A DNA stretch of 64,000 nucleotides from Microglena sp. YARC (GCA_022414725.1 CM039462.1:1-64000); one strand, 5' to 3'. Positions 1 to 15,340 are shown, numbered from the stretch's first letter. Numbers and translations: made by a program. The notes: generated by a model not told the origin, from the sequence alone.

Positions 1-2430
1 CTCACCTACACCATCAATTGCACTCCAAGAAACCATCAAGGTGACTGTTCCTACCTATCATCACAATCTATGACTGCCCATCATACCTCTATCATCACCC
101 CTCATATCATCTCACATCCCGCCGCGCCGATCCCAACCCTGACATCATTCAGGTCAACATCACGCCCTGTCCCACATCATCTAGTTCAGCTCCTCCATCA
201 TCACGCCCCCACAACCCATCATCACCCCGTCACTCAATCAACCCCATTACATCCAATTCCCTCCAATCTCAGCACCGACACAATTACCCATCCAATCACT
301 CTTATCTCCTCACCCTCATCATCACCACTTCCATTCCCCCGATCATCCATCCCATCGAATTTCAGCCCCCATATTCCACGATCATCCCCAATCAATCACC
401 CCCATCCATCACCCATTCAATCAAATCCACTCATCACCCATCAATCACCTCCAATCCCATCACCCATCATTCACCCATCACTCCAACCCATCATTAGTCA
501 CCCGATCATCATCACCTCCATCATATCCAACCCCATCTCAAACCATATCACCAACCATCAATTCACACCCCACCTCATACCCATCATTCATCCCATACTA
601 TCTATCCAACCTATTCATCTACCCATCATCAACCCCCACCCATCATCACCCCTATATCATCACCATCATCACCATCATCATCCATTTCACCATCCACCCA
701 TCAATCATCACCATCCATCTCACTCACACCCCATCGGACGTCAGCCCATCCAATTCACCCATCTCACCTCTCACCATCACAATCACTCATCCACATTCAC
801 CCTACCCCCATCAATCCACCCTCAACACCCATCACCACCCATCACCCCATCATTACAACCCTCATTCATTTCTAATCCACCAATCATCACCCCCATTCAT
901 CACCACAATCATTCACCCAATCTATCACTCCCTCTCAACAACCGATCACACACCGATCGACCACTCATTACTCCCATCATCATCACTCCCATCCACCCAT
1001 TCATTTCCCCACGATCCATCCCACCTCCACCATTCATTCAGCCTCCATCATCATCCCCTATACCAACAAGCCCTCACCACCCATCAGCCCATCATCACCA
1101 CATCACCTCCATCAATAACCCATCATCACACCCATCACAATCCACAATTCATCAAAACCGATCCATACAATCATCCACACTCCCCAACCCACATCACCCC
1201 ATCACCCATCACTACCTCATATCAACATCACCCCCATCCACACATCATCAAGCCTACCACAACCCACATCATAATCTACATTCATCCCATCCTTCCCCCA
1301 TCACTACCAACTCACACCACTCCCCATCTCAACAAGACCCATCTATCATCACCCATCATACTCAAATCCAAACAAACCCCACATCCACCATCCCACCATC
1401 CATCACTCCCATCCAACCCCTAGCCAAGTTCCACCCGAATCAAAACTAACCCCTCATCATCATCACCCATCATCAATCAGCCCATTCAATCATCACTCAT
1501 CACATCACCTCTCTCCAACTCCATCCACCCAATCCAATCACTACCATTCAATCCACCACCCATCATTCATCTACCACCCCCATCAATCACATCACCAAGA
1601 ATTACATACACATCACCCTCATCCATCCACCCCAATCCACAATCCATCATCAATCCCACATTCATCACCCATCATCATCACCATCATCCATCACCATCAT
1701 CATCACCCGATATCATCATCACACTCAATCATCATCACCCATCACTCATCCACCATCAAATCATCACTCACCCATCCAATCCATCACCTTCCAATCCAAT
1801 CCACTCCAAGTTCCCCAATTCATCATCCAACCCCAAACTCATATCACCCATTCAATCATCTATCAACCCCCACTACTATACCATCTATCCCACCCCTATT
1901 CAAATCCAGATCCAATTCTATCAACTCACCATCCACTCCACCCCATCATCATCCCACCATCAATTCACTCACCCACCTCCATCATCTACCTCACACCCAC
2001 TTCATCTCAACTCCACCATCCATTCATTCATCCACCCAAAATTTCATATCAACCCATCATCATCACCCATCAATACATCACCACAAAATCATTCATATCA
2101 ATCTCACCCATCATTCATTCACCCCATCATCGATCACCCATCATCATCACCCTATCATCATCAACCATTCATCATCACCATATCCATCACCCATCATCTT
2201 CACCACATCATCATCAATCCCATATGTGTTACATCATCACCCATCATCATCACCCCATCAATCATCACCTCATACATCACACCCTCAATCCTCATCACCC
2301 AATTCCATCATCACCATCAAATATCAACCATCATCTCACCCACAAACATTCACCCAATTCATCATCACCCCGATTCATCATCAGCCCATCCACTCATCCC
2401 CATCATCATACCCTCATCTCACTCATCATC
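1..2430. repeat. Degenerate C/A/T low-complexity array, first block
   Basis: The + strand is almost free of G and is built from variants of CATCACCCATC, CATCATCACC and CCATCCACC without a strict period. It looks like the oldest, most diverged part of the array that continues to 14203. Reading frames across it give His/Pro/Ser/Ile-rich chains in several frames at once, which is what G-poor DNA does by chance, so no gene is called. I see no unique sequence longer than a few tens of bases here. Confidence 0.9.
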
Positions 2431-3595
2431 ACCCCATCAATCATCACCCATCATCATCACCCATCCATCATCAACCCAATCATCATCACCCATCATCATC
2501 ACCCATCATCATCACCATCATGCCATCACCTATCATCATTCACATCATCATTCTAACCCATCATCATCACCCATCATTCATCACCCATCATCATCACCCA
2601 TCATCATCACCCATCATCATCACCCAATCATTCATCACCCATCTATCATCCACCCATCATCATCACCCATCATCATCACCCATCATCATCACCCATCATC
2701 ATCACCCATCATCATCACCCATCATCATCACCCATCATCATCACCATCAATTCATCACCCATTCTTCATTATCACCCTATCATTCTTCACCCCATCTCGA
2801 TCACCCATCATCATTGCACCCATCATCATCCACCCATCATCATCACCCATCATCATCACCCATCATCATCACCCATCAATCACATCACCGCATCGATTCA
2901 ATCACCCAATCGATCATCCACCCTCATCACTTCACCCATCATCTACCCATCTACTCATCACCCATCATCATCACCCATCATCATTCACCCATCATCATCA
3001 CCCTCATCATTACACCCATCATCATCACCCATCAATCATCACCCATCATTGTCATCACCCAATCATCAATCACCATTCCATCATCACCCTCATCATCACC
3101 CATCGATCATCACCCATCATCATCACCACATCATCGATCACCCGATCATCATCACCCAATCATACATCACCCCATCATCTCACCCATCATCATCACCCAT
3201 CAATCATCACCCCATCATCTATCACCCATCATCATCACCCATTCATCATCACCCATCATCATCACCCATCATCATCACCCATCATCATTCACCCAAATCA
3301 TCATCACCCATCAGTCATCACTCCATCCATCATACACCACATCATCCATCAACCCAGTCATCATCACCCTTCATCACACCCATCATTCAATCCACCCATC
3401 AATCATCCACCCTCCATCATCACCATCATCATCACCCATTCAATCATCACCACATCCCATCACCCATCATTCATCACCCTAATCACTCATCACCCATCTA
3501 TATCATCACCCCATCATCATCACCATTCAATCATCACCCACATCTCACATCATCATCACCCATCATCATCACCCATCATCATCACCCATCCTCAA
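2431..3595. repeat. 13-bp tandem array, unit CCCATCATCATCA
   Basis: Long runs of the 13-bp unit CCCATCATCATCA are seen directly, for example around 2570-2745 and 3230-3290, with scattered single-base insertions. On the minus strand every unit carries one GGG run, so the array is rich in evenly spaced G-runs. It is bordered by a different 13-bp family from about 3596. Confidence 0.9.
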
Positions 3596-6500
3596 CCCAT
3601 CAGCTCAATCACCTCATCCTTATCACCCATCCTGCATCACCCATTCCTCACATCACCCACCTATCACCCATCCTCCGTCATCCCATCCTCATCCACCCAT
3701 CCTCATCACCCATCCTCATCACCCATCCTCATCACCAATCCTCATCACCATCCTCATCACCCATCCTCATCACCCATCCTCATCACCCATCCTCATCACC
3801 CATCCTCATCACCCATCCTCATCTCCCATCTCATCACCCATCCTCATCACCCATCCTCATCACCCATCCTCATCACCCATCCTCATCACCCATCCTCATC
3901 ACCCATCCCTCAATCACCCATCCTCATGTTCACCCATCCTCATCACCATCCTTCATCACCCGATCCTTCATCACCATCCTCATCACCTCATCCTCATGCA
4001 CCACGCATCCCTCATCCACCCATCCTCATCACCCATTCCTCATCACCCATCCTCATCACCCTCATCCTCATCACCCATCACTCATCACCCTCCACACACC
4101 CCATCCTCATCACCCATCCTCATCACCCATCCTCATCACCCATCCTCATCACCCATCCTCATCACCCATCCTCCATCACCCATCCTCGATCACCCATCCT
4201 CATCACCCATCCTTCATCACCCATCCTCATGCACCCATCCTCAATCACCCATCCTCAGTCACCGCATCCGTCATCAGTCCCATCCATCATACCACCATCC
4301 TCAATCACCCATTCTGGCTCATCACCCATCCTCACTCTCACCATCCTCGGAGTGCACCATCCTCATCACCCATTCCTCACTAAACCATTCCTCATCACCA
4401 TCCTCATCAACCCATCCTCATCCCCATCTCATCACCCATCCTCATCACCCATCCTCATCACCCATCCTCATCACCCATCCTCATCACCATCCTCATCACC
4501 CATCCTCGATTCACCCTCCTACATCACCACATTTCCTTCATCACCCCATCCTCATCACCTCATCCTCATCCACCCATCCTCATCACCATTCCTCATTCAC
4601 CCATCCTCATACCATCCCTACCAATTTTTTTCCCCAACAAACCATCCTCATCACCCCATCTTCATCACCCTATCCTCTATCACCCCATCCTCATCACCCA
4701 TCCTCATCACCCATCCTCATCACCATCCTCATCACCCATCCTCATCACCCATCCTTCATCACCCATCCTCATCACCCATCCTCATTCACCATCCTCATCA
4801 CCCATCTCATCACCCATCCCTCAATCACCCATCCTCATCACCCATACGCTCATCACCCATCCTCATCACCACGATCCTCATCACCATCCTTCATCACCCA
4901 TCGCTCATCACCCATCCTCAATCACCCATCCTCATTCACCCCATCCTTCAATCACCCATCCTCATCTCACCCATTCTCTCACCCATCCTCATCACCCATC
5001 CTATCACCCATCCTTCATCACCCAGCTCCTCACACCCATCCTCACCACCCATCCTCATCACCATTCCTCATCACCCATCCCTCATTCACCCATCCCAGTC
5101 CCACCCATCCTCATCACCCATCCTCATCCACCCATCCTCATCAACCCAGTCGCTCATCACCCATCCTCATCACCCATCACTCATCACCCATCCTCATCAC
5201 CCCATCCTCATCACCCTATTCTTCATCACCCATCCTTCATCTCACCCATCCTTATCACCCATCCTCATCACCCATCCTCATCACCCATCCTATCCACCCA
5301 TCCTCATCACCCATCCTCATCAACCCATCCTACATCACCCATTCCTCATCACCCATCTCATCGACCCATCCTCATCACCCATCCTCATCACCCATCCTCA
5401 TCACCCCTTCCTATCACCGCATCCTCATCACCCATCCTTCATCACCAATCCTCCATCACCCACTCCTTCATCACCCATCCTCATCACCCATCGCTCATCA
5501 CCCATCTCATCACCCCATCTCTTTTCATCCCATCCTCATCAGCTCCCATCCTCACACCCATCCTTCATCACCTCATCCATCTCTATTCAGCTCTGTCTGT
5601 GCAGATTACTACCCTCTGCCATTACTTATGCACCCATCCTCTCATCAACCCATTCCACTTTCAATCACCCATCCTCTTCACCCCATCTCATCACATCCTC
5701 ATCACCCATCCTGTTCCATCACCATCCTCATCACCCATCCTCATCACCCATCCTCATCACCCATCCTCATCACCCATCCTCAATCACCCATCCCATCACC
5801 ATCCTCATCCAGCCAGTCACTCCAGTCAACCCGATCTCTCAATTCACCCACGCATCACTCCGACGCCATACCATTCCATCACCCTCCTCATCATAGACAC
5901 CCCAATGTCTCTCCATATGCTTCAGCCTCATCCTCACAGTCGTCAGTCTAACCTGTCTTTTTTTCACTCACCATCCTCAATCCAGACCCCTTCATCACCC
6001 ACCTCATCAACCCATCCATCATCACCCACTCCTCATCACCCATCCTCATCACCCATCCTAACATCACCCATCCTCATCACCCTATCCTCCATCACCCATC
6101 CTCATCACCATCCTCATCATCCCAATCCTCATCACCCATTCCTACAATCACCCCATCCTCATTCAGCCCATTCCTCATCACCATCCTCATCACACCATCC
6201 TCATCACCGCATCCCACTCATCACCCATTCCTCATCACCCGATCCGTTCATCCACCATCTCTCATCCACCATCCTCATCACCCCATCCTCATAGACCACC
6301 ATTCAAACTCATCCAGCGTCCACTCCTTCATGCAACCTCCGCATACCTCATCACCCCTACTCACCTCACTTCAGCCATCCTCATCACCCAGTGCTCATCA
6401 CCCCATCTTCGCTCATGCGACCCATCCTCATCACCCACCCCATCCTCAATCACCCATTCCTCATCCACCCTATCCTCATCACCCATCCTCATCACCCATC

Positions 6501-6950
6501 CTCATCACCCATCCTTCATCACCCATCACCTCAATCATCCCATCCTCATCACCCATCCTCATCCACCTCATTCTCATCACCCATCCTAATCACCCATCTC
6601 ATCAACCCATCCTCATCACCCATCCTCATCACCCATCCTCATCACCCACCTCATCACCCATCCTCATCACCCATCCTCACTCACCATCCTCCATCAACCC
6701 AGACACTTCCCTTCACCATCCATCATCACCTCTATACCTCATTCAACCCATCCTCATCACCATCCGTCACTCACCCCCATCCTCATCACCCATCCTCATT
6801 CACCCATCTCAATTCACCATCCTCATCATCCATCCTCACTCACCATCGCATCATCACTCCTATCCTCTATCACCCATCCTTCATCACCCATCCCTCAATC
6901 ACCCGTCCTCATCACCCAATCTAATCATCCCCATCATTCATTCACCCATC
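3596..6950. repeat. 13-bp tandem array, unit CCCATCCTCATCA
   Basis: The unit differs from the previous block by one base (CCTCATCA instead of CATCATCA), and that variant dominates for more than 3 kb, for example 3700-3900, 4440-4500 and 5090-5420. The sharp change of variant at about 3.6 kb indicates local expansion of one variant by unequal exchange or replication slippage. A short less repetitive patch near 5585-5635 and another near 5880-5960 interrupt it. Confidence 0.9.
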
Positions 6951-9021
6951 ACATCACCGATCATACCATCCTACTCATCAATCCAATCACCCACAATCAT
7001 CATCATCCCCATGATCATCACCCAAAATCATCCATCACTCCCAAATTCACTCATCACTCGCATCATATCATCACCCGATGCACATCATCAAACCCATCAT
7101 CATCAACCCATCATTCATCCACCCATCGATCATCAACCCGCTCCGACTCATCATCATCATCATCATCCCCATCATCTCATTTCACCCATCATTTCATACC
7201 CCATCCATGATTCATCACCGACATCATCACTCACCCATGATCATTCACGCCATCCTCATCACTCAACCTCCATCGATCCATCACCCCATTCATCATCACC
7301 CGCATCCATCATCACCCATCATCATCACCCATCATCAATCACCCTAATCCATTCATCAACCCTCTCTATCATTCATCACCATCATCATCACCCACATCAT
7401 CACCCATCATCATCCACCCCGATCATCATCACCATCATCACCATCATCACCTCCATTCACCCATCATCATCCACCCATCATCCATCACCCAGTCATCATC
7501 ACCCATCATCATCATCCATCATCACCCATCATCACCCATCATCACCCCATCAACATCACCCATCATCACCATTCCCGCTCATTCACCCATCATGCGGATC
7601 ACCATCATCACCCATCATCACCCATCATCACCCATCATCACCCATCATCACCCCATCATACCCATCATCACCATCATCACCCATCATCACCCATCATCAC
7701 CCCATCATCACCCATCATCACCCATCATCCCCCATCATCACCCATCATCACCCATCATCACCCATCATCACCCATCATTCACCCATCATGCACCCATCAT
7801 CACCCATCATCACCCATCATCACCCATCTCACCCTATCATCACCCATCATCACCCATCATCACCCATCATCACCCATCATCACCCATCATCACCCCATCA
7901 CACCATCATCACCCATCATCACCCCATCATCACCCATCATCACCCATCATCACCCATCATCACCCATCATCACCCATCATCACCCATCATCACCCATCAT
8001 CACCCATCATCACCCATCATCACCCATCACTTCACCCATCACTCACCTCCATCATCACCCATCATCTACCCCATCATCACCATCATCACCCATCATTCAC
8101 CCATCATCACCATCAATCACACCATCATCACCCATCATCACGCCATCATCACCCATCAGTCCACCCCATTCAATCACCCATTCATCACCCGATCATTCAC
8201 CCATCATCACCCATTTCATCACACCATCATCACCCAATCATCACCATCATCATCCCATCATCACCCCAATCATCACCCATCCATCACCCATCCATCACCA
8301 TCCATCCACCCATCAATTCATCACACATCACCCACAGTCCACCCACTCATTCACCCGTATCATCACCCCGACTTCATCAACCGCATCATCACCACTCAAG
8401 TCACCCATCATCTCACCCTTCAACACCCCATGTCTCACCGTATCATCAACCCCCCTACATCACATCCATCATCCCATCATCACCCTTCCTCACACATCAT
8501 CACCCTCATCACCCATTGCATCACTCCTACAGTCCACCCATCAGTCACCGGCGATCATCTACCCATCATCACCGCATCCCATCGAGTACAACCCATTCAG
8601 TCACCCATTCACTCACCCCGCTCAATCCACCCATCATCACCTCCATTCATCACCCATCATCACCCATCATCACCCATCCATCAATCCCATCATCACCATC
8701 ATCACCGATATCACCCATCATCACTCCCATCATCATCATCACCATCATCACTCCTCCAATCATCCAACCCATCATCACCATCATCACCCATCTCACCCAT
8801 CATACCCATCTATCAGGGGCGGATCATTCACCACTCAATCACCCGATCATCACCCATCTCATAATCACCCTTCATCACCCATCATCACCCATTCGATCAC
8901 CCATTCATCACCCATCCATCACCCACCACCCATTCATCACCCATCAGCACGATTGTGACCCCCATTCATATATCCCATCATCAACTCCATCCAATCACCC
9001 ATGCATTCACCCAATTCATCA
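6951..9021. repeat. 10-bp tandem array, unit CCCATCATCA
   Basis: After a mixed stretch (6951-7500) the unit shortens to 10 bp, CCCATCATCA, with near-perfect runs at 7610-7790 and 7920-8030. Loss of one CAT triplet from the 13-bp unit explains the change. There is no coding content beyond low-complexity frames. Confidence 0.9.
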
Positions 9022-9598
9022 TCGCCACTCGACTGTATCGCTTGTGGAAAAGGTAATTACTATGCTTAACGATCCTCACCGTCGGCTCGTGCTTATCGGT
9101 CGTCCTACCAAGCATCATCGATACATAAACATCCTTCCCCTCCATCTACTAATATCCTTGCCCTCTGATCCCTTCGACTATACTATCCCGCACTCCCCTG
9201 TATCTTGACAAACCTGTTTACACCTATCCATCCCATACTGGGCCGGCTGCGTGCAGAACGCGTTGATTTCCAGTGCTCGAGTTGTCTGCACAAACTTCAC
9301 GCGTCTACCGCCTGAGGCGTCCTAGCCTAGCCGCCCTGACGATCCATCGCCCGCCGAATCCCTGTAGTAGCAGGAACCCCCACCAATCTCCTGGTTCGTT
9401 CAAGCCTCCGAGTCGTTCCTGCATAGATTCATGAACCCCGCGTCCGCCGTCTATTACTAGGAAATATCATCACAGGTATCATCTACTCCGATCTCAGTCT
9501 CAGTCTGTCGGCGAAGACTGTTCACACTGCACTGATCTGCTTAGACGAGGAGTACTGACCTAGGAATCATCGGCCACCGGACCACGGATCCCCGAGAG
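9022..9598. other. Unique-sequence island inside the satellite array
   Basis: About 577 bases of balanced composition with normal G content replace the array here, with abrupt edges on both sides. I find no convincing open frame, tRNA, inverted repeat or transposon end. It could be the remnant of an insertion, or the ancestral sequence between two arrays. The array resumes at once with the same 10-bp unit, which favours an insertion or an assembly join. Confidence 0.6.
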
Positions 9599-12480
9599 AC
9601 CCATCATTCACCCATCATCACCCATCATTCACCCATTCATCACCCATCATCACCCATCATCACCCATCATCACCCATCACTTCACCCATCATCACCATCA
9701 TCACCCATTCATCACCCATCATCACCTCATCCATCACCATCATCACCATCATCCACCATCATCACCATCATCACCACAATCCACCCATTCATCACCCATC
9801 ATCACCCATCATCACCCATACTCACCCATCATCACATCATCCACCATCATCACCCATCATCACCCATCATCACCCTCATCACCCCATCATCACCCATCAT
9901 CCCACCCATCATCACCCATCGATCACCATCGATCACCCATGCATCACCCATCATCACCCCATCGATCACCCATCACCACCCATTCATCCACCCATCATCA
10001 ACCCCATCATCACCCATCATTCACCGATCATCACCCATTCATCACCCATCATCACCATATCACCCAATCATCACCCATCATACCCATTCATCACCCATCA
10101 TCACCCATCATCACCCATCATCACCTCATCCCATCATCACCCATCATCACCCTCACACCCATCATCACCATCATCACCAGCATCACCCATCATCACCATC
10201 ATCACCCATCATCACCCATCATCACCATCATCACCATCATCACCATCAATCACCCAGCATCACCCATCATCACCCATCATCACCCATTTCATCACCATCA
10301 TCACCCATCATCACCCATCACTCATCTCCATCATCACCCAATCATCACCCCACTCATCACCATCAAGTCGACCCATCATCACCCATCATCACCATCATTC
10401 ATTCTTATCATCGCGAGCCCATCATCACCATCATCACCATCATCACCATGCAGTCACACCCATCATTCACTCCATCATCACCTCTTCATCCCTCCATCAT
10501 ACCCATCATCACCCATCATCAAAAACCATCCATCACCTCATCGAGTCATACCATCATCCAACCATCATCACCTCCATCACCTCATCACTCTCTTAATCAT
10601 CACCCTATATCACCCATCCACCCATCATCAGAGAGCCCATCATCACCCATCATCACCCATATCACCATCATCACCCATCATCACCCATCATCACCCATCA
10701 TTCACCATCATCACCAATATCACCATCATCCCCCCTCATCACCCATCAAATCACCATCATCACGCCATCATCACCATCATCACCATCAATTCACCCATTC
10801 ATCACCCATCATCACCCATCCATCACCCATCATCACCCATGCATCACCCATCAATCACCTCTCACCCATCATCACCCATCATCAACCCATCATCACCCCA
10901 TCATCACCCATCATCACCCATTCACATCTACCATCATCACCCATCATCACCATCATCACCCATACATCACTTCACCTCATCAGCGCATCATCACCCATCA
11001 TCACCCCATTCATCACCCCTCATCACCCATTCATCACCCCATCATCACCCATCTCACCCATCATCACCCCATCACATCATCACCCATCTATCTCTCTATC
11101 TATCTATACCCATTCATCACCCTCCTCCCATGCATCACGCCATGCATCACCATCAGATTCACCGATCATCACCCAATTCATCCACCTCATCTACCCATCA
11201 TTTCAACCCATCATCACCCATCATCACCCATCATCACCATTCATCACCCATCATCCCCCTCATCACCATCATCACCTCACCCATCATCACCCATCATCAC
11301 CATCATTCACCCATCATCACCCATCATTCACCCATCATCACGCCATCAGCACCAACTCCTCACATCATCACCATCATTCACCATCATCACCTATCATCAC
11401 CCTCATCACTCATCATCACCCATTCATCACCCATCACACCCTATCATCACCCATCATCACCCATCATCACCCATCATCACCCATCATCACCCATCATCAC
11501 CCATCATCACCCATCATCACCCATCATCACCCATCATCACATCATCACCATCATCACTCTCAACCCATCAATCACCCATCATCACCATCATCAAACATCA
11601 ATCACCCATCATCACCCCATCATCACCATTCATCGACCATCATCACCCAATCATCACCCATCATCACCCATTCATCACCATCATTTCACCCATATCACCC
11701 AATCGATCACCTCATTCACCCATTCATCAACCCATCATCACCCATCTTCACCCTCATCACTCTCTTATCCATCATCACCCATCATCACCTTCATCTCATC
11801 ATCACCATTCATCACCCATCATCACCCATCATCACCCATCATCACCATCCATCACCCGTTGCGAGTCAGCGCGATTCATCACCCATCATCCACCATCATC
11901 ACCCCTCATCACCCATCATCACCATCATCACCATCATCACCATCAATCCACCATCATCAACCATCATCACCATCATCACCCATCATCACCCATCATACAC
12001 CATCATCACCCATTCATCACCCATCCATCCCATCATCACCCATCATCACCCAGTTCATCAAACCCATCACACCCATCATCACCCATCATCACCCATTCAT
12101 CACATCATCACCATCATCACCATCATCACCATCATCACCCACTCATCACCCATCATCACATCATCACACAAACATCATTCACCCTATCATCACCATCATC
12201 CACCCATCATCACCATCATCACCATCATCACCATTCACCGTCGCACGCGCGAGCCAACCCCATCAATCACCCCCATTCATCACCCATCATCACCCCATCA
12301 TCCAACCATCATCACCCATCCATCACCCATCATCCCCCCAAATCATCACCATTCACCATCATTCAACCTTTCCATCACCCATCATCACCCATCAAGTCAA
12401 CCCCATCATCACCCACTTCATCACCCATCATCACACCATCATCACCCCATTCATCACCCATCATCCCATAACTTTCACCA
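9599..12480. repeat. 10-bp tandem array, unit CCCATCATCA, second arm
   Basis: Same unit as the block left of the unique island, with clean runs at 11440-11540 and elsewhere and many single-base variants. Small unique patches occur, such as a TATC run near 11090-11105 and a G-containing patch at 12235-12255. No gene is supported. Confidence 0.9.
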
Positions 12481-14203
12481 TTACTATCACCATCATCACC
12501 GACCACATCATCACCTATCTCCACCACCTCCATCACCACCACCACAGTATCTCCACCACAACCATTATCATCATCATTCATCATCACCATGACCATCATC
12601 ATACCATCACCACACCATCACCATCATAATCATAATCATCACACCATCATCATTCATCATCACTTCACCATCAATATCTCCACCATCACCATCCAATATC
12701 TCCACCATCACCATCACGCATCATCTATCATTCACCATCACCCATCACCATCATCATCCACCACCATCAACACCATCTCACCACCACCCAACCACATCAA
12801 TATTCCACAATCTCATCACCATCATCATCACCACCATCACCACCATCATTCACCATCACCATCACCATCACCACCACAATCCACCATCAATATCTCCACC
12901 ATTTATCATCCACCATCATCATCACCGACCATCATACCATCACCATCACCACCGCTAATCACCATACAAATATCTCCACCATGTCTCATCATCATTCCCA
13001 TCATCATCCACCAATCACCATCACTCCAATATCAATATCGCCACCACCATTATCACCATCATCACCATCATCACCATCATTATCATCACCATCACCACCA
13101 CCACCATCATTACCAATTATACCATCAATATACTCCAACAACCATCACAACCACCATCACCTCATCATCAACCAAACCATCATCTCCACCATCATCAATC
13201 ATCACCACCACCATCAATATCTCCCCGCGACCACCACCACCACCACGACACCATCACCATCACCATCACCACCATGACCATCACCAACCACCACATCAAA
13301 CATCAACCCACCCATCACCACATACACATCACCACCACACCACCACCACCCACCACACCATCACAATCACACACCACCACATCACCATCACCATCACCAC
13401 CACCACCACCACCACACCACCACCCATCACCACCATCATGCACCATCACCATCACCACCACCATCCACCATCACCACACCACCAACCACAACGACCACCA
13501 CCACCAAACCACCACCCATCACCACCACCAGCCATTATCACCACCACCACTATATTACCATCACCATCACCATACACCACACCACCACCCACCACTATAC
13601 CACCGACCACCCACTATTACCACACCATCCACTACTTACCACCACCACCACCACCACCACCACTATACCACCACCACTATCACCATCACCATCACCACCA
13701 CCACTATTACCACACCACCACCACACTATTACCACCCCACCACCACCACCACCACCACCACCACCAGCCAGCCACCACCACTCACCACGACCACACCACT
13801 ATTACCATCACCATCACACCACCATCACCACCACCACCACCACCACCACCACCACACCACCACCACCACCACCACCACCAACCACCACCATCACCATCAC
13901 ACACCACCACCATTACCATCACCATCAACCATCACCATTGGCACCTCGACATCACCATCACCCATCCACCACACCACCACCAATCACCACCACCACTATC
14001 GACCACCTCCCTTTCACCATCACCATCACCATCACCACACCATCATCCATTGAACCACCACCACCACCATAACCACCTCCACTATCACCACACCACCAAC
14101 CCACCAACACCACATCACCAACACCAACACCACACACCATCCACCAACACCAACACCAAGATCACCAACACAACACCAACATCACACACCACAGACCCAG
14201 AAT
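12481..14203. repeat. CCA/CAT trinucleotide-rich array
   Basis: The decamer gives way to CACCATCAC and CCACCACCA triplet repeats, densest at 13740-13880. The array fades out at about 14203 into ordinary sequence. Thr/His/Pro-rich frames on the + strand and Val/Met/Gly/Asp-rich frames on the minus strand are artefacts of the triplets. Confidence 0.9.
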
Positions 14204-15130
14204 AATCCCACCACGGGTGGACCACATAGTGCCAAGTGATGAGAGTTAGTACAGCGGTCCCGACATCGGAACATCACCATCACACCACCTGTCGACCTGT
14301 GGATGTCACACCCTTCTTAGGTACGGCAGCAGGCCGGTGTGTAGACAACACGAGCGCGAGGACAGCATGGGGCGCGACAGCTAAGGCGCATGTGGCTGCG
14401 GTGCATGGGCAGACAGCCTGGTTTGTCACAAGTAGGAAGATGGATCGGGGCTGAGCAACGGGCTGAAATCATCCCTAATTGTGCTGGTGGATATAGGCTG
14501 TAGAGGCAAGCGGTTTATGACTGCCAATGATCAGTTTTTTGTGGGCGAGGCTCTCGATCTCAGGACTCAATCTACACTTAAAGTTGAGGGGGGTAGGGGT
14601 TTTTATATTTGGAGTAAACGGTTGAGGGGGGGCAGGAAGTAGGGGGTATATTTGGAGTAAGGTTGAGGGCAGTTTAGTGTTTAGAGGTACCAGCCCGGTT
14701 GTACGTGGTAGCAAACTCAAGGGGCGGTAACTGTTGAGAGGGCTAAAATCAGTGGTATAGTGATACGTCACTGGTGGGGAGCGTGGACAGAAGCGCAAGT
14801 GTTTAGGTAGCCTCGTACACGGGTAGGTGGAGGTGGCAGCGGTATTTACCTTCTACCTCGGTTGACAACGACCTGCAACACCAAGAGCGACCAAAGGAGG
14901 AATCGAACCCCCGACTCTTCATACTCAAAGTGACTTGGTCTACACACTGAGACCATGTATATTCACTGAAAGGGGACTAAGCAGCAGCCTATAACACATT
15001 TAGTATGATTACAGCCTGGTAGGGCGTGATATTTAGGGAGCAACGTCTCCAAGCGGTAGGGGACGGGCTGCTACTTTACCAGGACAAAGCTACTATGGCG
15101 TTCCACGCATATATTAATGGAGGGGCATGC
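14204..15130. other. Non-repetitive stretch without a supported gene
   Basis: Ordinary-composition sequence following the array. Short frames exist on both strands (for example 14236-14454 + and 14475-14798 -), but they show no recognisable motif or repeat-family membership. The only structured item is the tRNA-like sequence at 14889-14960. Confidence 0.5.
14889..14960 (-). pseudogene. tRNA-like sequence (degenerate tRNA or SINE head)
   Basis: On the minus strand a D-arm-like hairpin (GGTC...GACC around TCAGTGTGTA, + strand 14937-14954) is followed by a T arm with a perfect internal B box, GGTTCGATTCC, in a stem of five pairs (14896-14912). The spacing fits a tRNA. The acceptor arm does not pair and the anticodon loop has no clear U33, so a functional tRNA is unlikely. 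It could be the pol III promoter of a SINE or a tRNA pseudogene. Confidence 0.45.
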
Positions 15131-15157
15131 GTGTTTACACACACAGTTTAGAGGTGT

Positions 15158-15340
15158 GTGTGTGTATGTATGTATGTATGTTACAGTCCAGGGGTAGGCC
15201 AATATAGGCTAAAGTGTGTGGGTGTGTACAACTGGGTGGGTGGGTGGGGGTGGGGGTATGGGTGGGTGTTATGGGTGGGTGGGGAAATGGGGGTGGAGGG
15301 TGGGGGTGTGACAACTGGAGGTGGGGGGCTATATTTCTGG
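15158..15340. repeat. GT/TATG microsatellite and G-run stretch
   Basis: A (TG)n and (TATG)n run at 15158-15182 precedes a very G-rich + strand segment at 15218-15335, with more than ten runs of three or more G separated by short loops. This satisfies the usual G-quadruplex pattern. No gene is supported: overlapping frames on both strands are Gly/Val/Trp-rich or Pro/Thr/His-rich, as expected from the composition. Confidence 0.7.

Noticed and set aside
70..14205. Very long His/Pro/Ser/Ile-rich frames on the + strand (up to about 900 codons)
   Set aside because: They exist in two or three frames at once because the strand lacks G, so TAG and TGA cannot occur. The repeat units (10 and 13 bp) are not multiples of 3. 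They are not genes.
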